From NCBI GenBank assembly GCA_905250025.1, contig CAJNOJ010000278.1:59491-123490 (forward strand): 64,000 nucleotides of DNA. Reading direction: 5' to 3'. Shown here in pieces: positions 25,901 through 37,500 of the stretch; positions within the stretch are counted from its first letter, which is position 1, and each line of letters starts with the position of its first letter. The notes under the pieces are model-generated. The model made no database searches, was not told the DNA's origin, and saw only the letters and a list, made by a program, of their open reading frames with translations. The DNA comes from Adineta ricciae. Taxonomy: Eukaryota > Rotifera > Eurotatoria > Adinetida > Adinetidae. Position numbers and translations under genes: made by a program.

Positions 25901-28184
25901 ACTTGAATTGGATAATGTTCGGAGGACAATGGAAGAATCTTTTGGGTTAATCGATCTTGATCAAATGCCACGGCTGTACGAAGAATAGGGTTTTTATCAA
26001 CAACAAGTCGAAGACCTTGACGAAGTCGTTCAATCGAAAATGAACTAAGAGATTTTAATTGGTAGATCAATAATTCATTGAAAACGGACACTTCTTCATG
26101 GAAACGAACTTGTTCGTCCATCCAAAGACGCGTTTGAGCAAATGAAGCGGTACCTATTTACAAAGGGCAAGATGAAAAACAATATAAATATTAGCTTTAC
26201 CTTGTATTAAATGGAGTGGAGTCCAAATCGTTTTTAGTTTTGGTCTGCTATTTTGTAAGAGTTGAACATGATCGGCGATGGTTGGAGTGAGAAAGAAGTC
26301 GAGAACGTTGAGTTGCATATCGAGACCGAAATGAAACTGATAATAATTGAAAAACTGGATTAATGTTAAAGATGAGCCGCCCAATGCGAAACAATTCGCA
26401 TAACGTGGAACAGAATTTAATTGTAAGACATTGCACCATAGTTTGTGGATTTGATCTTCTAATTCTGAGATTGGTTTGTCAACGATTTGAACGTTGTTGA
26501 GTAGTGATGGGGTTGGAAGCTGTTTTCGATCGATTTTTCCATTGGAATTCAATGGAAATTTATGAAGAATGATGATATGAGATGGAACCATATACTGACG
26601 CAGGTGCTGACGACAATGATTTCGAATTTCTTCAATATTGAGATCGGGACTGTGTGAAACGATATAAGCAACTAATGAATCTTTGTTTTGTGGAGATTTT
26701 ATCACAAGACAACCGGAGATTTGATCCCGAGACCAATTCATAATTGTATCTTCAATCTCCGTTGTTTCAACTCGTTGACCATGAATTTTGATTTGAAAAT
26801 CCGCACGTCCAGCGTGAACAAGTTCGCCTCGTTCGTTGTATCGAGCTAAATCCCCTGTTTTTAAATAAATCTGATTATCAATAGTAATAAGAATATCATT
26901 CGTTCGTTCTGGATCATTAAGATAGCCATCAAACAGAGTGGGTCCTACAAAGGAATGAAAATGAATTGATATACACATGATCGAACTATACTAGCGTTCA
27001 CCTCCTATGAGAAGTTGACCTATCTGATTTGAATTATTCGTTTTATCGATAATGTCATCTTGTTCACTGACGAGTAAACAACGAACATTAACGAATGGAC
27101 AACCAATAGGTATCGTTGTATTGTAAACATCGAACAGTTGACAACCAAGAACTCCATTACATTCTGACATACCGTACTGAGAATTGATTCGAGTAGTTGG
27201 CAGATTCAAATAACTCAGGAATTTTATCCATTGCGGAGGATTGATTGCTTCGGCTATAACATAATCCTTACATCATCGATAAATCTATTTTATTCACTAC
27301 GTACCCGTTACGCATATATTGAGAACATATTTGAATGTATCAATTTGTTGACTGATCTCTAAAAAATCGATCAAAGCTCGAATAATTGCTGGACCAATGA
27401 TCATCGTTGTGACTTGCTGATTGATTAGAGTCTTTGATAAATATGACATGTCCAAATGTCCACCAGGCCGTAAGAGTACAACAGATCCGCCCACAACCAA
27501 TGGTAACGAAATTTCTGATAACTGTAAAATCCATGTACAGGTAGCAAGTTGAAGAACTTGGTCTCGAACTGTATACATAGTCGCGTTCCATTGGATATAA
27601 GCTGCATTACTTGCTGCAAAACTTCGATGGGTATGAAGGATTGCTTTGGGTCGGCCAGTTGTTCCTGATGTACAAACAATAAATGCAGGACCATCTTCTA
27701 CACAATATGGAAGTTCATTCCTGTCTTCAGTTTGTGATGATGGGAAAAGAATTTTTTCTAGGAAAATGACATGCTTTACCATATCTGCTGGAAACTGTTT
27801 GAATGTTAATTGATGAACGAAAACATATTGACTTTGGATTTGTTCCAAGATGGAAAGAAGACGCGATGGAGAATCTGTTGGATTTAATGGACAATACACA
27901 CCACCAGAACAAATGATACCTAAGAATCCACAGACCATTTCTAAACTACGTTCAACAAATTGATATATGATTTGACCTCGGATGATCTTTAAATTCTGCA
28001 AGTAGTCAGTAATACGTTCAACTTGTTCGATCAATTCACCGTATGTCCACATTTGAGAATCAAGAATCAGGGCGATTTTTTGGGGACGAACTTCAGCCAT
28101 ATGAAATAGCTGATGTAAAACATAGTATGATGACGACATGAGTAACTGTTTTACAGCAAAAATGATCGACTCATATATTGACAT
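19925..28184 (-). CDS. Nonribosomal peptide synthetase fused to FAD monooxygenase (A-T-C-A-T-C-T-FMO)
   Basis: Eight exons (27305-28184, 27002-27253, 26201-26944, 24586-26153, 23927-24536, 22899-23876, 20994-22848, 19925-20939) with 47-57 bp introns total 7902 bp, or 2633 residues. Domains by approximate residue: A1 15-540 (CTSGTTGRPK, YLKTGDLARY, NGKIDRK near 513); T1 with LGGSS, Ser near 568; C1 626-1065 with HHIAVDG near 765; A2 1085-1570 (TSGSTGIPK, NTYGPSE, YKTGDI, NGKIDRK); T2 with GGHS, Ser near 1617; C2 1678-2120 with HHLVFDG near 1822; T3 with MGGTS, Ser near 2183; then a class A flavin monooxygenase from about 2235 (GCGIGG, IIGADGVRS, LLGDAAHP). C2 runs straight into T3 with no A domain, and there is no thioesterase. 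The start is the first ATG after an in-frame stop. The 54-bp intron at 20940-20993 is in frame, so a naive reading retains it. It probably makes a short, oxidised peptide-like product. Microbial origin by transfer is inferred. Confidence 0.9.
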
Positions 28185-30550
28185 TCTGTTTGACGTAGTT
28201 TCAACACACGCCCTTTTCGAACTATCAAGAACACAAATTTCTCACCAGAGTAACATATGTGAATGTTAGTGAAGAAAAAGTACGTTACAGATATGTTTAT
28301 GACGAAGCAAAATAGTTGTCGGCCTTCTATGTATATTACTCATCAATACTCACGTCTCCGTAAGTATCGTGAAAAAACAAATTTCAAAACGAAATGAATG
28401 TAAGTGTAAGTCTTGCATTGCAAGGTTACAGGAATGAATCTTTCTATTTCGATGTTTACACAGCAATTGAATTGGGTATGCTCTTGAATTTTTAAAGATG
28501 AGTTTTTCCCCCGTTGAAAAAGAGTTTCAATGGAAAACTAAAGGACGACTTTTCATTTTGAGAGTTAAAAATATTTAGTACAATCCTAAAGTAGTGAAAG
28601 AGGTACATTAGTGCACGGAGCAGAGGTCTAGCGTGGAATGTGTCGGTATTATTATCTTCTTCCATGCCTTATCCTCTCTTCTTACTTCAAATGACTACTA
28701 AAGATTTTTACCTGTTCACAAAAGTTCGAGCTGCACTCAGTATTCCAGCAAGAACTATCCATGATTAAGCTCGTGATCTGAGCACAATAGAACAGTGGTC
28801 AAAATTGTTTCGTGATGGCCGAGAAGAAACTCAAGATAGAGCACGAACTGATAGACTTATCACTAGAATAACAACTCAAAACATTGGCTGTGCAAGAAAC
28901 GTGCCGTTTATGTGACATCGCTACTGCGGTGGCGAGTCCTAGTTCTGTCACAAACAGATCGATTCCATGAATTCTTCAAATCGAGATGAGCACAAGAAAA
29001 TCGTCCAGAAATGGGTTTAAAGAATACAGCTGTGAGTAAATAATCACGTGGTAAGAAATGATGTATGGACGGTAATATCAGCTTGTGCTACCAGTGAGTT
29101 GTATACAAAAATGCTTTCTCGAAATTTTCCTAACTTATTACAAGGTGATGACCTATCCAATAGCGCAGAAAAGCATACTGAAATACGCTCTATCTAATGA
29201 TAAAAAGAAGAACATTTTCTGGATCTATGTTTAATGAAATAATGTACCTCCCTAGAACAGTGAAAGAAAAAAAAATGTCTGTATTAGTTGTGTGACAGCT
29301 CTGAACTGTAGAACTGGTTACCACCGATTCATGTGAACTGACACAACCAGTTCATCAAAAGAAACTGGTGAAGATGAGACTGAACAAGTCTTTCTTTATC
29401 CAACTGATCACTCAGTTCAGTTCCTATTATCTGAAATAGGTCACATGAGTTCCGCTATTTAAACTGAACCGGAACTGTCACACACGTATTTATTACTTCA
29501 TTGTCTCATTTATATATTTGATGATGAAATAAACGTTCGATATAATAATGTCATTACAATTAGATGTCTAATTAGAAATATAGTGTAGAAAGAATTTTAA
29601 ATTTATTCTTTCGATCATTATCAATAATAAAAGAGCAATTTGTAAACAGATATTATGAACTATACATACAACAAATCTCTATAAGATAAAAGTTTGATTT
29701 CTTCTCATCATAATCGAATAACTTATTTTGATCTTTCATTATTTTCATTTCATTAACTTTAAAACATAAACAATAGATTTTATTTCGAAATACAATATTT
29801 TCCTTCGATATTGATGATACTCATGCAACGTAATTACAATTAAACTAAGATTTTTAACAATATATAGTTCACCATATTACTTTCAAAGTTGCTTCGTTAC
29901 TGTTGACAAAGATCGAAGAAAGGATAAGTTTAAAGTTCGTTCTACATTATATTTCGAATTAAATATTCATTTATCCTGTCCTTGACAAATAGTTTCATCT
30001 TCAATTATAAAACCAACTTCTAAACAAAATCAAAGTTTTTATAACTTAATCTATAAATTAGATTTTTCACAACAAACACACATGAATAATAAATATTTTG
30101 TCATAATATCCTTTTACTTTCTTTCTGAAATAAAACACACATTGCTTGACACTTCTTGTATTTATTTCTTCCATGTTCATATTCGCTTTTCTAATTTTTC
30201 ACAGTAAAGTGATCTACTGGTTAATTCTATGCTAGAGATGGTGGAATATACCCGTTAATTTGCAATTAATTAATTCAATAAGTGTTCAATATAAAAGGTT
30301 TGATTATCGATATAATTCGTAAAATAGAAGTAACAGAGCTCTAAAGCCTAGTGATCAATCCGTTAACAGTTAATTAACGTGTGTTAAATTAAATGATCCA
30401 GCGCTATAGTTCTAGCTGTGTCAGGAATTGTAGATTTGCACATCCGCTTGTTAATTTTTTTAATCTTCAAGTTTCAGTACGATACAAAAAATACAACATC
30501 GATGGAAAAAGATATTCTGTTTCAGAAACTGTATAATAAATTTTATATAA
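28185..30550. other. Intergenic region upstream of the NRPS
   Basis: Contains the mariner relic at about 28720-28920, and an inverted-repeat stretch at about 29289-29484 (tgtgtgacag at one end, ctgtcacaca at the other) that looks like a small non-coding insertion absent in that form from copy B. Otherwise AT-rich with no gene. The NRPS promoter should lie just upstream of 28184, but I recognise no motif. Confidence 0.5.
28720..28920 (+). pseudogene. Relic of mariner-type transposase N-terminus, copy A
   Basis: Translation in broken frames gives pieces such as ARDLSTIEQWSKLF and DGREE followed by a T-rich ITR stretch. This matches the helix-turn-helix start of mariner transposases (the pattern STIEQWxKxFRxGRE). 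The frame is interrupted and no catalytic domain remains. The other copy at 39351-39551 has one longer open stretch. Confidence 0.5.
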
Positions 30551-31056
30551 TTATTTAATCTCTGCTGGATTTTCTATATTAATTGGAATAATTCGATTTG
30601 GTCGACATTTATTCCTAAACACATCATAGAAAACATATTTTGTTTGTCGACGAAATCTTTTCGAGGCAAAATTATAAGTATAAAATGAATTCTAAACAAT
30701 TGAAAAGTTCAGTTTTATGGAAAAGAAATATAATTAAATCTTACTCCATTGCTTAGAAAACTAATTGTTAATGCAATTGCATTGATCAAACTCAATTGAG
30801 CAAGATACACTGGTTCACGATTGGTATTTAACGCTGAAATTGCATTTATTATTGAATATGGTGTATAAGTACAAGCATAAACACCAATTTCTAGAAGAAC
30901 CATTGATGTTAATTGTTTATCTAATTCACGTCGAATAATTGGATTCGTTCGTGTTAATAAACTTCGTGCATTTCGATATGCTAAGAAACCAAAAATTACA
31001 GCAATTAATGGGAAAAGGTTTCCATATACTATGGAAAGTCCATAAACATGATATTG
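30551..31056 (-). CDS. Rhodopsin-like 7-TM receptor (GPCR 2), copy A, C-terminal part (cut by join)
   Basis: Exons 30745-31056 (truncated at the N) and 30551-30691, joined by a 53-bp intron, encode TM5 to TM7 and the tail. Visible are RRELDKQLTSMVLLEIGVY before TM6 and FYTYNFASKRFRRQ after TM7. The tail ends NPAEIK, three bases longer than copy B. The N-terminal half is missing at the join. See 40961-41997 for the complete copy. Confidence 0.8.
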
Positions 31057-31057
31057 N
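31057..31057. other. Single-N assembly join 3
   Basis: Fuses the GPCR 2 interior to the esterase interior on the minus strand, creating chimeric open frames at 30715-31089 and 30926-31504 that are not genes. Confidence 0.9.
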
Positions 31058-31762
31058 TAAAACATTGTTCGGATTGCCACCATAATCACGAATATTCATA
31101 TTTATCCAACGTAGTGCTGACAACATGTCTAAATAATAGTAATTCCCAGCTGTTGGCCATGTTGTCGGATTTTCTTGTACTAATTCAGTCAAATACATAT
31201 CACCCAATACACTTAATCTATAGTTAATTGTCACAACAATAACTGGTTGCTGTGAAGGCGAATTAGCAATTATATTTGTACCATTATATAAAACAGGAAT
31301 ACTTTGAGATGAACAACCGATTTGAAGACCACCTCCATGAATCCAAATGAGGACAGGTAATGAAGATTGATTTGTTGTTCTCAATGGCGTATAGATATTC
31401 AGATATAAACATTGTTCATCTTGCATTGGTATAATACCTGCAAAGTCAATTTGAGGACAACATGGACCGAATGATGTTGCTTGCAATGATCCACGTGGAA
31501 ACACTTCCGATGCAAGATCAACTGGTGGTTTCCATCGTTCTACTTTTGCGTATTGAATTCTAAAAAATATGATATTAGCGCGATATATTTCAATCGTTTC
31601 TCTCTACCCTAAATACTCATTGGAATATCGAGTTTGTCGACCATATACAACTCCTTTTCGTGTTTGGAGACTAACATCGGCTGCAATAGTACCACTATTA
31701 ATACACAATAAACTGAAATATATTAACCAGCATTTGAATATATGAAGATTTTGATATATCAT
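31058..31762 (-). CDS. Carboxylesterase type B, copy B, 5' part
   Basis: Exon 1 31608-31762 (155 bp, same as copy A) and exon 2 from 31559 to the join, separated by a 48-bp intron. It encodes the signal peptide, the EQCLYLNIYTP signature and the WIHGGGLQIG oxyanion loop. Together with 11983-13054 it rebuilds a whole second esterase with no internal stop. The signal-peptide start reads MIYQ instead of MAYQ. Confidence 0.85.
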
Positions 31763-32212
31763 CTAAAATAGAGAAGTTGCGTCCTCTTCGTCTTCATGCA
31801 CTTTAAAGTTTGTATTTAAGTAAAACTTTGAAATCCGTCATATAGCGACACAAACCCATCATAATCTACGGCGAATAATTTGCAGCTCTCGTTATAAATC
31901 TTGTATAGTAATCGAAATTTCGTTGTCATTTGTCGTCTTGTTTTGTAGTATATTTGCATAGGTAAGAAAAAGAAGATAAATTTTGCTCTACTTTTTTTTT
32001 GTATATGATCCTTTTATAAATATCGGTGTCTTGATGTTGTCAGAAGATATCGATATGATTACTTAGTATTTTATTTTTTTTTAAGATTAAGGCAATGTAG
32101 AATTTATCGACATCTAAAGCAAGATAAATTCATCACTGAGATGTGATTAAACTTTATTGAAAATTCTTATTCGATGACTTTCATATTACATATCTTTGGA
32201 TGAGGGTGAGCA
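31763..32212. other. Spacer between esterase and NRPS, copy B
   Basis: Counterpart of 19477-19924; no gene. Confidence 0.6.
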
Positions 32213-34556
32213 TTAGCTAAGAAGATCATTTAGATGTTTGTCCATGTCGTAAACATTGATTTCATCAATAGTTAATTTATTCGTCGTATTTTGTTGATTT
32301 CTTTGTGAGCTCCAGCCAATTCGTTCATTGAGGTTCTCTCGTGCACGCGCACTTGCCGCTTGAACTCGAGTTGCTCTAGATTTTCTTAACAGTTCATACA
32401 TTTTCAAACCATGTTCGACCGTATGTATTCGGTTTCCCCAATACTTAGGTGAGCATATGATTCCCAATGCAGCTGCATCTTCAATTGCCATACACGCGCC
32501 CTGACTTTGATCAGGCATCATTGGATGAGCAGCATCCCCGAGTAATGCTGTACAGCCCTTCACCCAATATGGATATGGCTCATGAATAACCAATTTCCAT
32601 AACTTGATGTCTTCGCAATGTTCGAAAATGGCCAATAAATCTGGATCGAGATCGGGAAAACGCTCGATTAGCATTGATGGCGTTGCGCTGAAATTCCAGC
32701 CCTCTTCACTTTGATCATTGAGTGAAGCTGGATAAAAGCAATAGAAGGACACTATCTCACCTGCACAACAAGGAGCTAAAACAATCTTATTAATTCCAAA
32801 ACCACCCCAGAATTCAATTGCACTGTTGGGTGCAAAATCTTTCAAGCCAAATTTCTTTACGCGCGACGTCGGGATGATGCAACGGTAACACGCACTTGTT
32901 GACGGCGTTGTTTTAGCAACAATTCCTATCAAGCGACGCACTGTTGAACGGACACCATCCGCACCAATGATCAAATCAGCGGATATTGTTTTGCCTGTAT
33001 CAAATGTGACAGTACGATGAAGAAAATCAATATCAACTGCTTTATGATCTACAACAATTGTTACTCCCAGAGCTTTCGCTCTGATCTGCAATTGTTCATG
33101 AAGGTCAATTCGATGAAACATATTGTAGACATAACCCCATTTTTCTTTATAATCACTCAAATCATAAACATCATTGGGTGTACCATCTTTCCAATTGCGC
33201 ATAATTAATTTCTTTAGAATAACAGATCTAAAGACAAAATTTAAATAACAAATTCGTTGAATAACATTAACAACTAACCTTCCAGCAACCGTGTCAACAC
33301 CCCACTCTTCGAGAAATTTTGTTCCATTCGCAGCAACAGAAATCGATGCACCTACTTCGCTAGCGAAGTGAGCTCGTTCATAAACAGTGACTTCGTGGCC
33401 ATATCTGCGTAGAGCGATAGCAGCGGATAAACCGCCAATACCACAGCCAATAATCGCCACTTTCAAAGGTACAAACAGAGTTGATTCTACTACAGCTGAA
33501 AATGATTTGATCACTTGTGCCAGTTGTCGAATCGAAGGATTGGCAAATAAGTGAGATGTATTGATTGTAGGACAAATATATTTTCGAATGAGAGAGACCA
33601 TTCGTAAAACATCCAATGATGTTCCACCCATCTCGCTGAATGATTGAGTCACATCCACAGATTCACAATTGAATACTCGACTGAAGATTTGATGTAAACG
33701 TTCTCCTATAGCAATGTCAGAGAAATTATGAATTGCTACTTTTTGTATTTGTTCAAGTTCATCCGGTAGAACAAGAGAGAGTTTACTAATCTGACTAGGT
33801 CGTAGAGTTGTTGTGAATATCTGAGAAAATGCAAGTTGAAGTCGTCGACCTATCTTCTCAATCGTGCTTTCATCGAAAATATCTCGCGATCCATAAATAT
33901 TACATAATAACTTTTCAGTTTCACTTGTTGGGTTGTAAACAAACGCAACATCGAAATCAAATGCAGTCGCTTCGTGTAACCGTTCAATAGATACGCGTTC
34001 TAAATGTGTTCCATCCAATGAAAGTTTCTGCATGTCAGAAGATACAGTAAGAAGTTCAAATAGAACCTCGAGAAACGAAACATTCGAATAATTCACTCGA
34101 AAATCCGCAAGAATTTGCTGTAAGGGATAATGCGTATGTTGAAAAATTGCTGAGCAATTCTCCTGTACATGCTCAATCAGTTTCTCAAATGACCAATGAG
34201 GATGAATTCGCATTCGAAATGGTAACGTAGCAACAAACATTCCAATTAAACTTTGTAGTTCATTCCGATATCGATTCGAATGTAAACAGCTGAAGCACAA
34301 ATCACTGTGACCATTAGATAATTTCCACAGAAATACATAAAACACACTCATTGCTAATTGGAATGGTGTTACGTGGTATAGAGTTACGAATTGCAGAAAT
34401 TCTCTGGAAATCTCATCGTCGAAATAGATTTGAGTGGCAGATTGAGAACCAGATCGATAGTCCATGGATAAACAATGTCGATCAACAGGTAATGATAATG
34501 ATCGAGTGAAGTTATAATCTTTCAATTGAGAATACCAAAAATGACGCGATCGAGTC
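32213..34556 (-). CDS. NRPS-FMO, copy B, C-terminal part (C2, T3, monooxygenase)
   Basis: Exons 33279-34556 (cut at the join) and 32213-33227, with a 51-bp intron at 33228-33278. The last exon is 1015 bp, exactly as in copy A. It contains the C2 C-terminal lobe (GMFVATLPFRM), T3 with MGGTS, and the whole monooxygenase (GCGIGG, IIGADGVRS, LLGDAAHP). The HHxxxDG motif of C2 falls in the sequence missing at the join. The A-less C2-to-T3 junction is the same as in copy A, so that architecture is not an assembly error. No stops or frameshifts. Confidence 0.87.
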
Positions 34557-34557
34557 N
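34557..34557. other. Single-N assembly join 4, about 1.6 kb of NRPS missing
   Basis: Sequence on either side maps to 22270 and 23890 of copy A, so the C-terminal part of A2, all of T2 and the start of C2 are absent. By chance the open frame continues through the N, giving a false 993-codon protein at 32213-35194. Confidence 0.88.
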
Positions 34558-37500
34558 CGATGCGAAAGACTTTAATCGATGGAAGGGATATCTTACCGCC
34601 GATATCGAGATTTCGTAGTGTGGATATGTGAGATTCGAAGGAAAATTCATTGAGGTTATTGAGATATGACGGAACGCTTTGTAAATATGAAATTTGTTTT
34701 TCATTCAGAGTTCGAAGAAGGTAGTCAATATGAAGATTTCCTTGAGGATGAAGCATAATTAAACTCGCTCCGATCATCAATGTGCCAAGAATTTCTTGCA
34801 GATGAACATCGTATGAGCATTGAGCCATTTGTACAACTGTATCTTTGCTATTTATCAAATCAATTGAAGAAAGTGAATGAATACATCCAATCAGGTTTCC
34901 GTGTCGAACTTGAACTGATTTTGGAATTCCCGTCGAACCGCTCGTAAAAATAATGTACGCGATACTCTCATGTGCGATTCTTATATGTGATAAACAATCA
35001 ATATCATTATTGTCACTATACAACATTGACTCAACATTGATCAATAGAAAGTCTGCGTCGGAAAATTTCGATATTGTTAACCAATCGGTTAGGATAACAC
35101 GACTTTTTGTCTGTCGAATGAGTGTATTTAAACGATATTTCGGATCACCGGGTGACAGTGGACAATAAACGCATCCGATCATTTCAATTGCCATAATACC
35201 GATTACCTAAACATAGGAATATTTTGAGAACATTGTCTTTTAACTAGAAACGTACCATGAATAAACTTCGTTCAACGCATTGACAGATGATATCACCTGG
35301 AGTGGTAAAATTCAAGAGATTTAAGGATAAACTTTGCGTATAATATAGGAGTTCAGCGTAAGTGAGAGATTGCTTATCGAGTTCAATGGAGAGCTTTTGA
35401 GAGTATTTTGTAATTTGATCAGTGAATTTATGACGAATGGAAGAAAAGGAAGGAGATGATATTTGAGTGTTATTCAAGGTTTTCATTAGTAACTGTTCAT
35501 CGGGTAGTAATAAAGAATAATCACTTATTTCATTACCAGGAAAAAGGAATAATCGGTTTAGTAACCAATGAAATCGTTGCGACATCGTGGAAATTGTTGT
35601 CTGATCATACAAATCCAATGAAGCATTTAATGTCACTGAGATCGTTTCGTTTCGACGATGTTCAAAAAGTGAACACACCAAATCGAATTTGGCGATGTTT
35701 CCAGTGAAGATCCGTCGATCGATGAAGTGGAGTGAATTCTCTGGATCAATTTCGATAGTTTGTTCAGTATTGTCGATCTTTGTGTCGATGAGAAAAAGTG
35801 TTTGAAGAAATGAAGATCGTAAATGTGGATTTAATTTCACCATTTCCTGATAAGGAAAATTGGAATGCGGAAAGATTTCCAACCAGTTTTGTTGAATTCG
35901 TTGGCAAAATTCAGGAAACGATTCAAAAGGATGAATTTCGATGAAAAATGGAATGGTATTTACGAAGAATCCGAGAAGATGTTCAAGTTCGTATTGGGAT
36001 CGATTCGCAGCGGCAATCCCTGTGCAGAATTCTAATTGATCATTGTTCGAGAGTTTGAAAAGGAAAACAAAAAATGCAGCGAGACCAACTTGAAAAAGCG
36101 TCAAATTTGATTGCGTTATAAATTGATTCAAAGATTTAACAATCATTCGATCTAAATCAAATGTGATTGTGTAACCTCTGCCCGTTTTCACCGAATAGTT
36201 TTGTTGCTGAATTGAAGGATGGACTGATGTTAAAATTTCCTTCCAATACTGTCGAGCAATCGACCAATCCTCTAATCTTTCGTACTGGGAATAGTCAAGG
36301 TAAGTAAGATGCTCATTTTCGTCGTTAGACAACTTTCCTGTGAGAAGAACTTGACGAAGATTGTTGATAAACACTTGAATGGAATTGCCATCAACTGCGA
36401 TATGATGAAAATTAAAAATGATCATGTCGTCACGTGTTAACTCTTTTGCGGATGATTGAAGAAGTAAATGGCAGCGAAAAACCTTCCCTTGTTCGAGTAT
36501 GAACAAGGATCGATTGGTTTCTTCATTGTAAAATATCATTTCTATCTCAATGTTAGTTTTTACGCATGTCACTTGAATTGGATAATGTTCGGAGGACAAT
36601 GGAAGAATCTTTTGGATTAATCGTTCTTGATCAAATGTCACGGCTGTACGAAGAATAGGATTTTTATCAACAACAAGTCGAAGACCTTGACGCAGTCGTT
36701 CAATTGGCAATGAACTAGACGATTTTAACTGGTAGATCAATAATTCATTGAAAACGGACACTTCTTCGTGGAAACGAACTTGTTCGTCCATCCAAAGACG
36801 AGTTTGAGCAAACGAAGCAGCACCTATTTACAAAGGACAAGGTGAAAAACAATATGAACATTAGCTTTACCTTGTATTAAATGGAGTGGAGTCCAAATGG
36901 TTTTTAGCTTTGGTCTGCTATTTTGTAAGAGTTGAACATGATCGGCAATGGTTGGAGTGAGAAAAAAGTCGAGGACGTTGAGTTGCATATCGAGACCGAA
37001 ATGAAACTGATAATAATTGAAAAATTGGATTAATGTTAAAGATGAGCCGCCCAATGCGAAACAATTCGCATAACGAGGAACAGAAGTCAATTGTAAGACA
37101 TTACACCATAGTTTGTGGATCTGATCTTCCAATTCTGAGATTGGTTTGTCAACGATTGGAACGTTGTTGAGTAGTGATGGGATTGGAAGCTGTTTTCGAT
37201 CGATTTTTCCATTGGAATTCAATGGAAATTTATGAAGAATGATGATATGAGATGGAACCATATACTGACGCAGGTGCTGACGACAATGATTTCGAATTTC
37301 TTCAATATTGAGATCGGGACTGTGTGAAACGATATAAGCAACTAATGAATCTTTGTTTTGCGGAGATTTTATCACGAGACAACCGGAAATTTGATCTCGA
37401 GACCAATTCATAATTGTATCTTCAATCTCCGTTGTTTCAACTCGTTGGCCATGAATTTTGATTTGAAAATCCGCACGTCCAGAGTGAACAAGTTCGCCTC

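Noticed and set aside
19925-28184. Several separate bacterial-style genes or an operon
   Set aside because: The pieces join by GT-AG introns with consistent phases and divide mid-domain, so it is one spliced gene.
869-28184. A complete biosynthetic gene cluster (oxidoreductase, transporter, esterase, NRPS)
   Set aside because: The transporter-like and esterase genes are animal types on mixed strands with GPCR and NHL genes between; no evidence of joint function.
30715-31504. Overlapping frames of 124 and 192 codons
   Set aside because: Both cross the N at 31057 and fuse GPCR 2 to the esterase.
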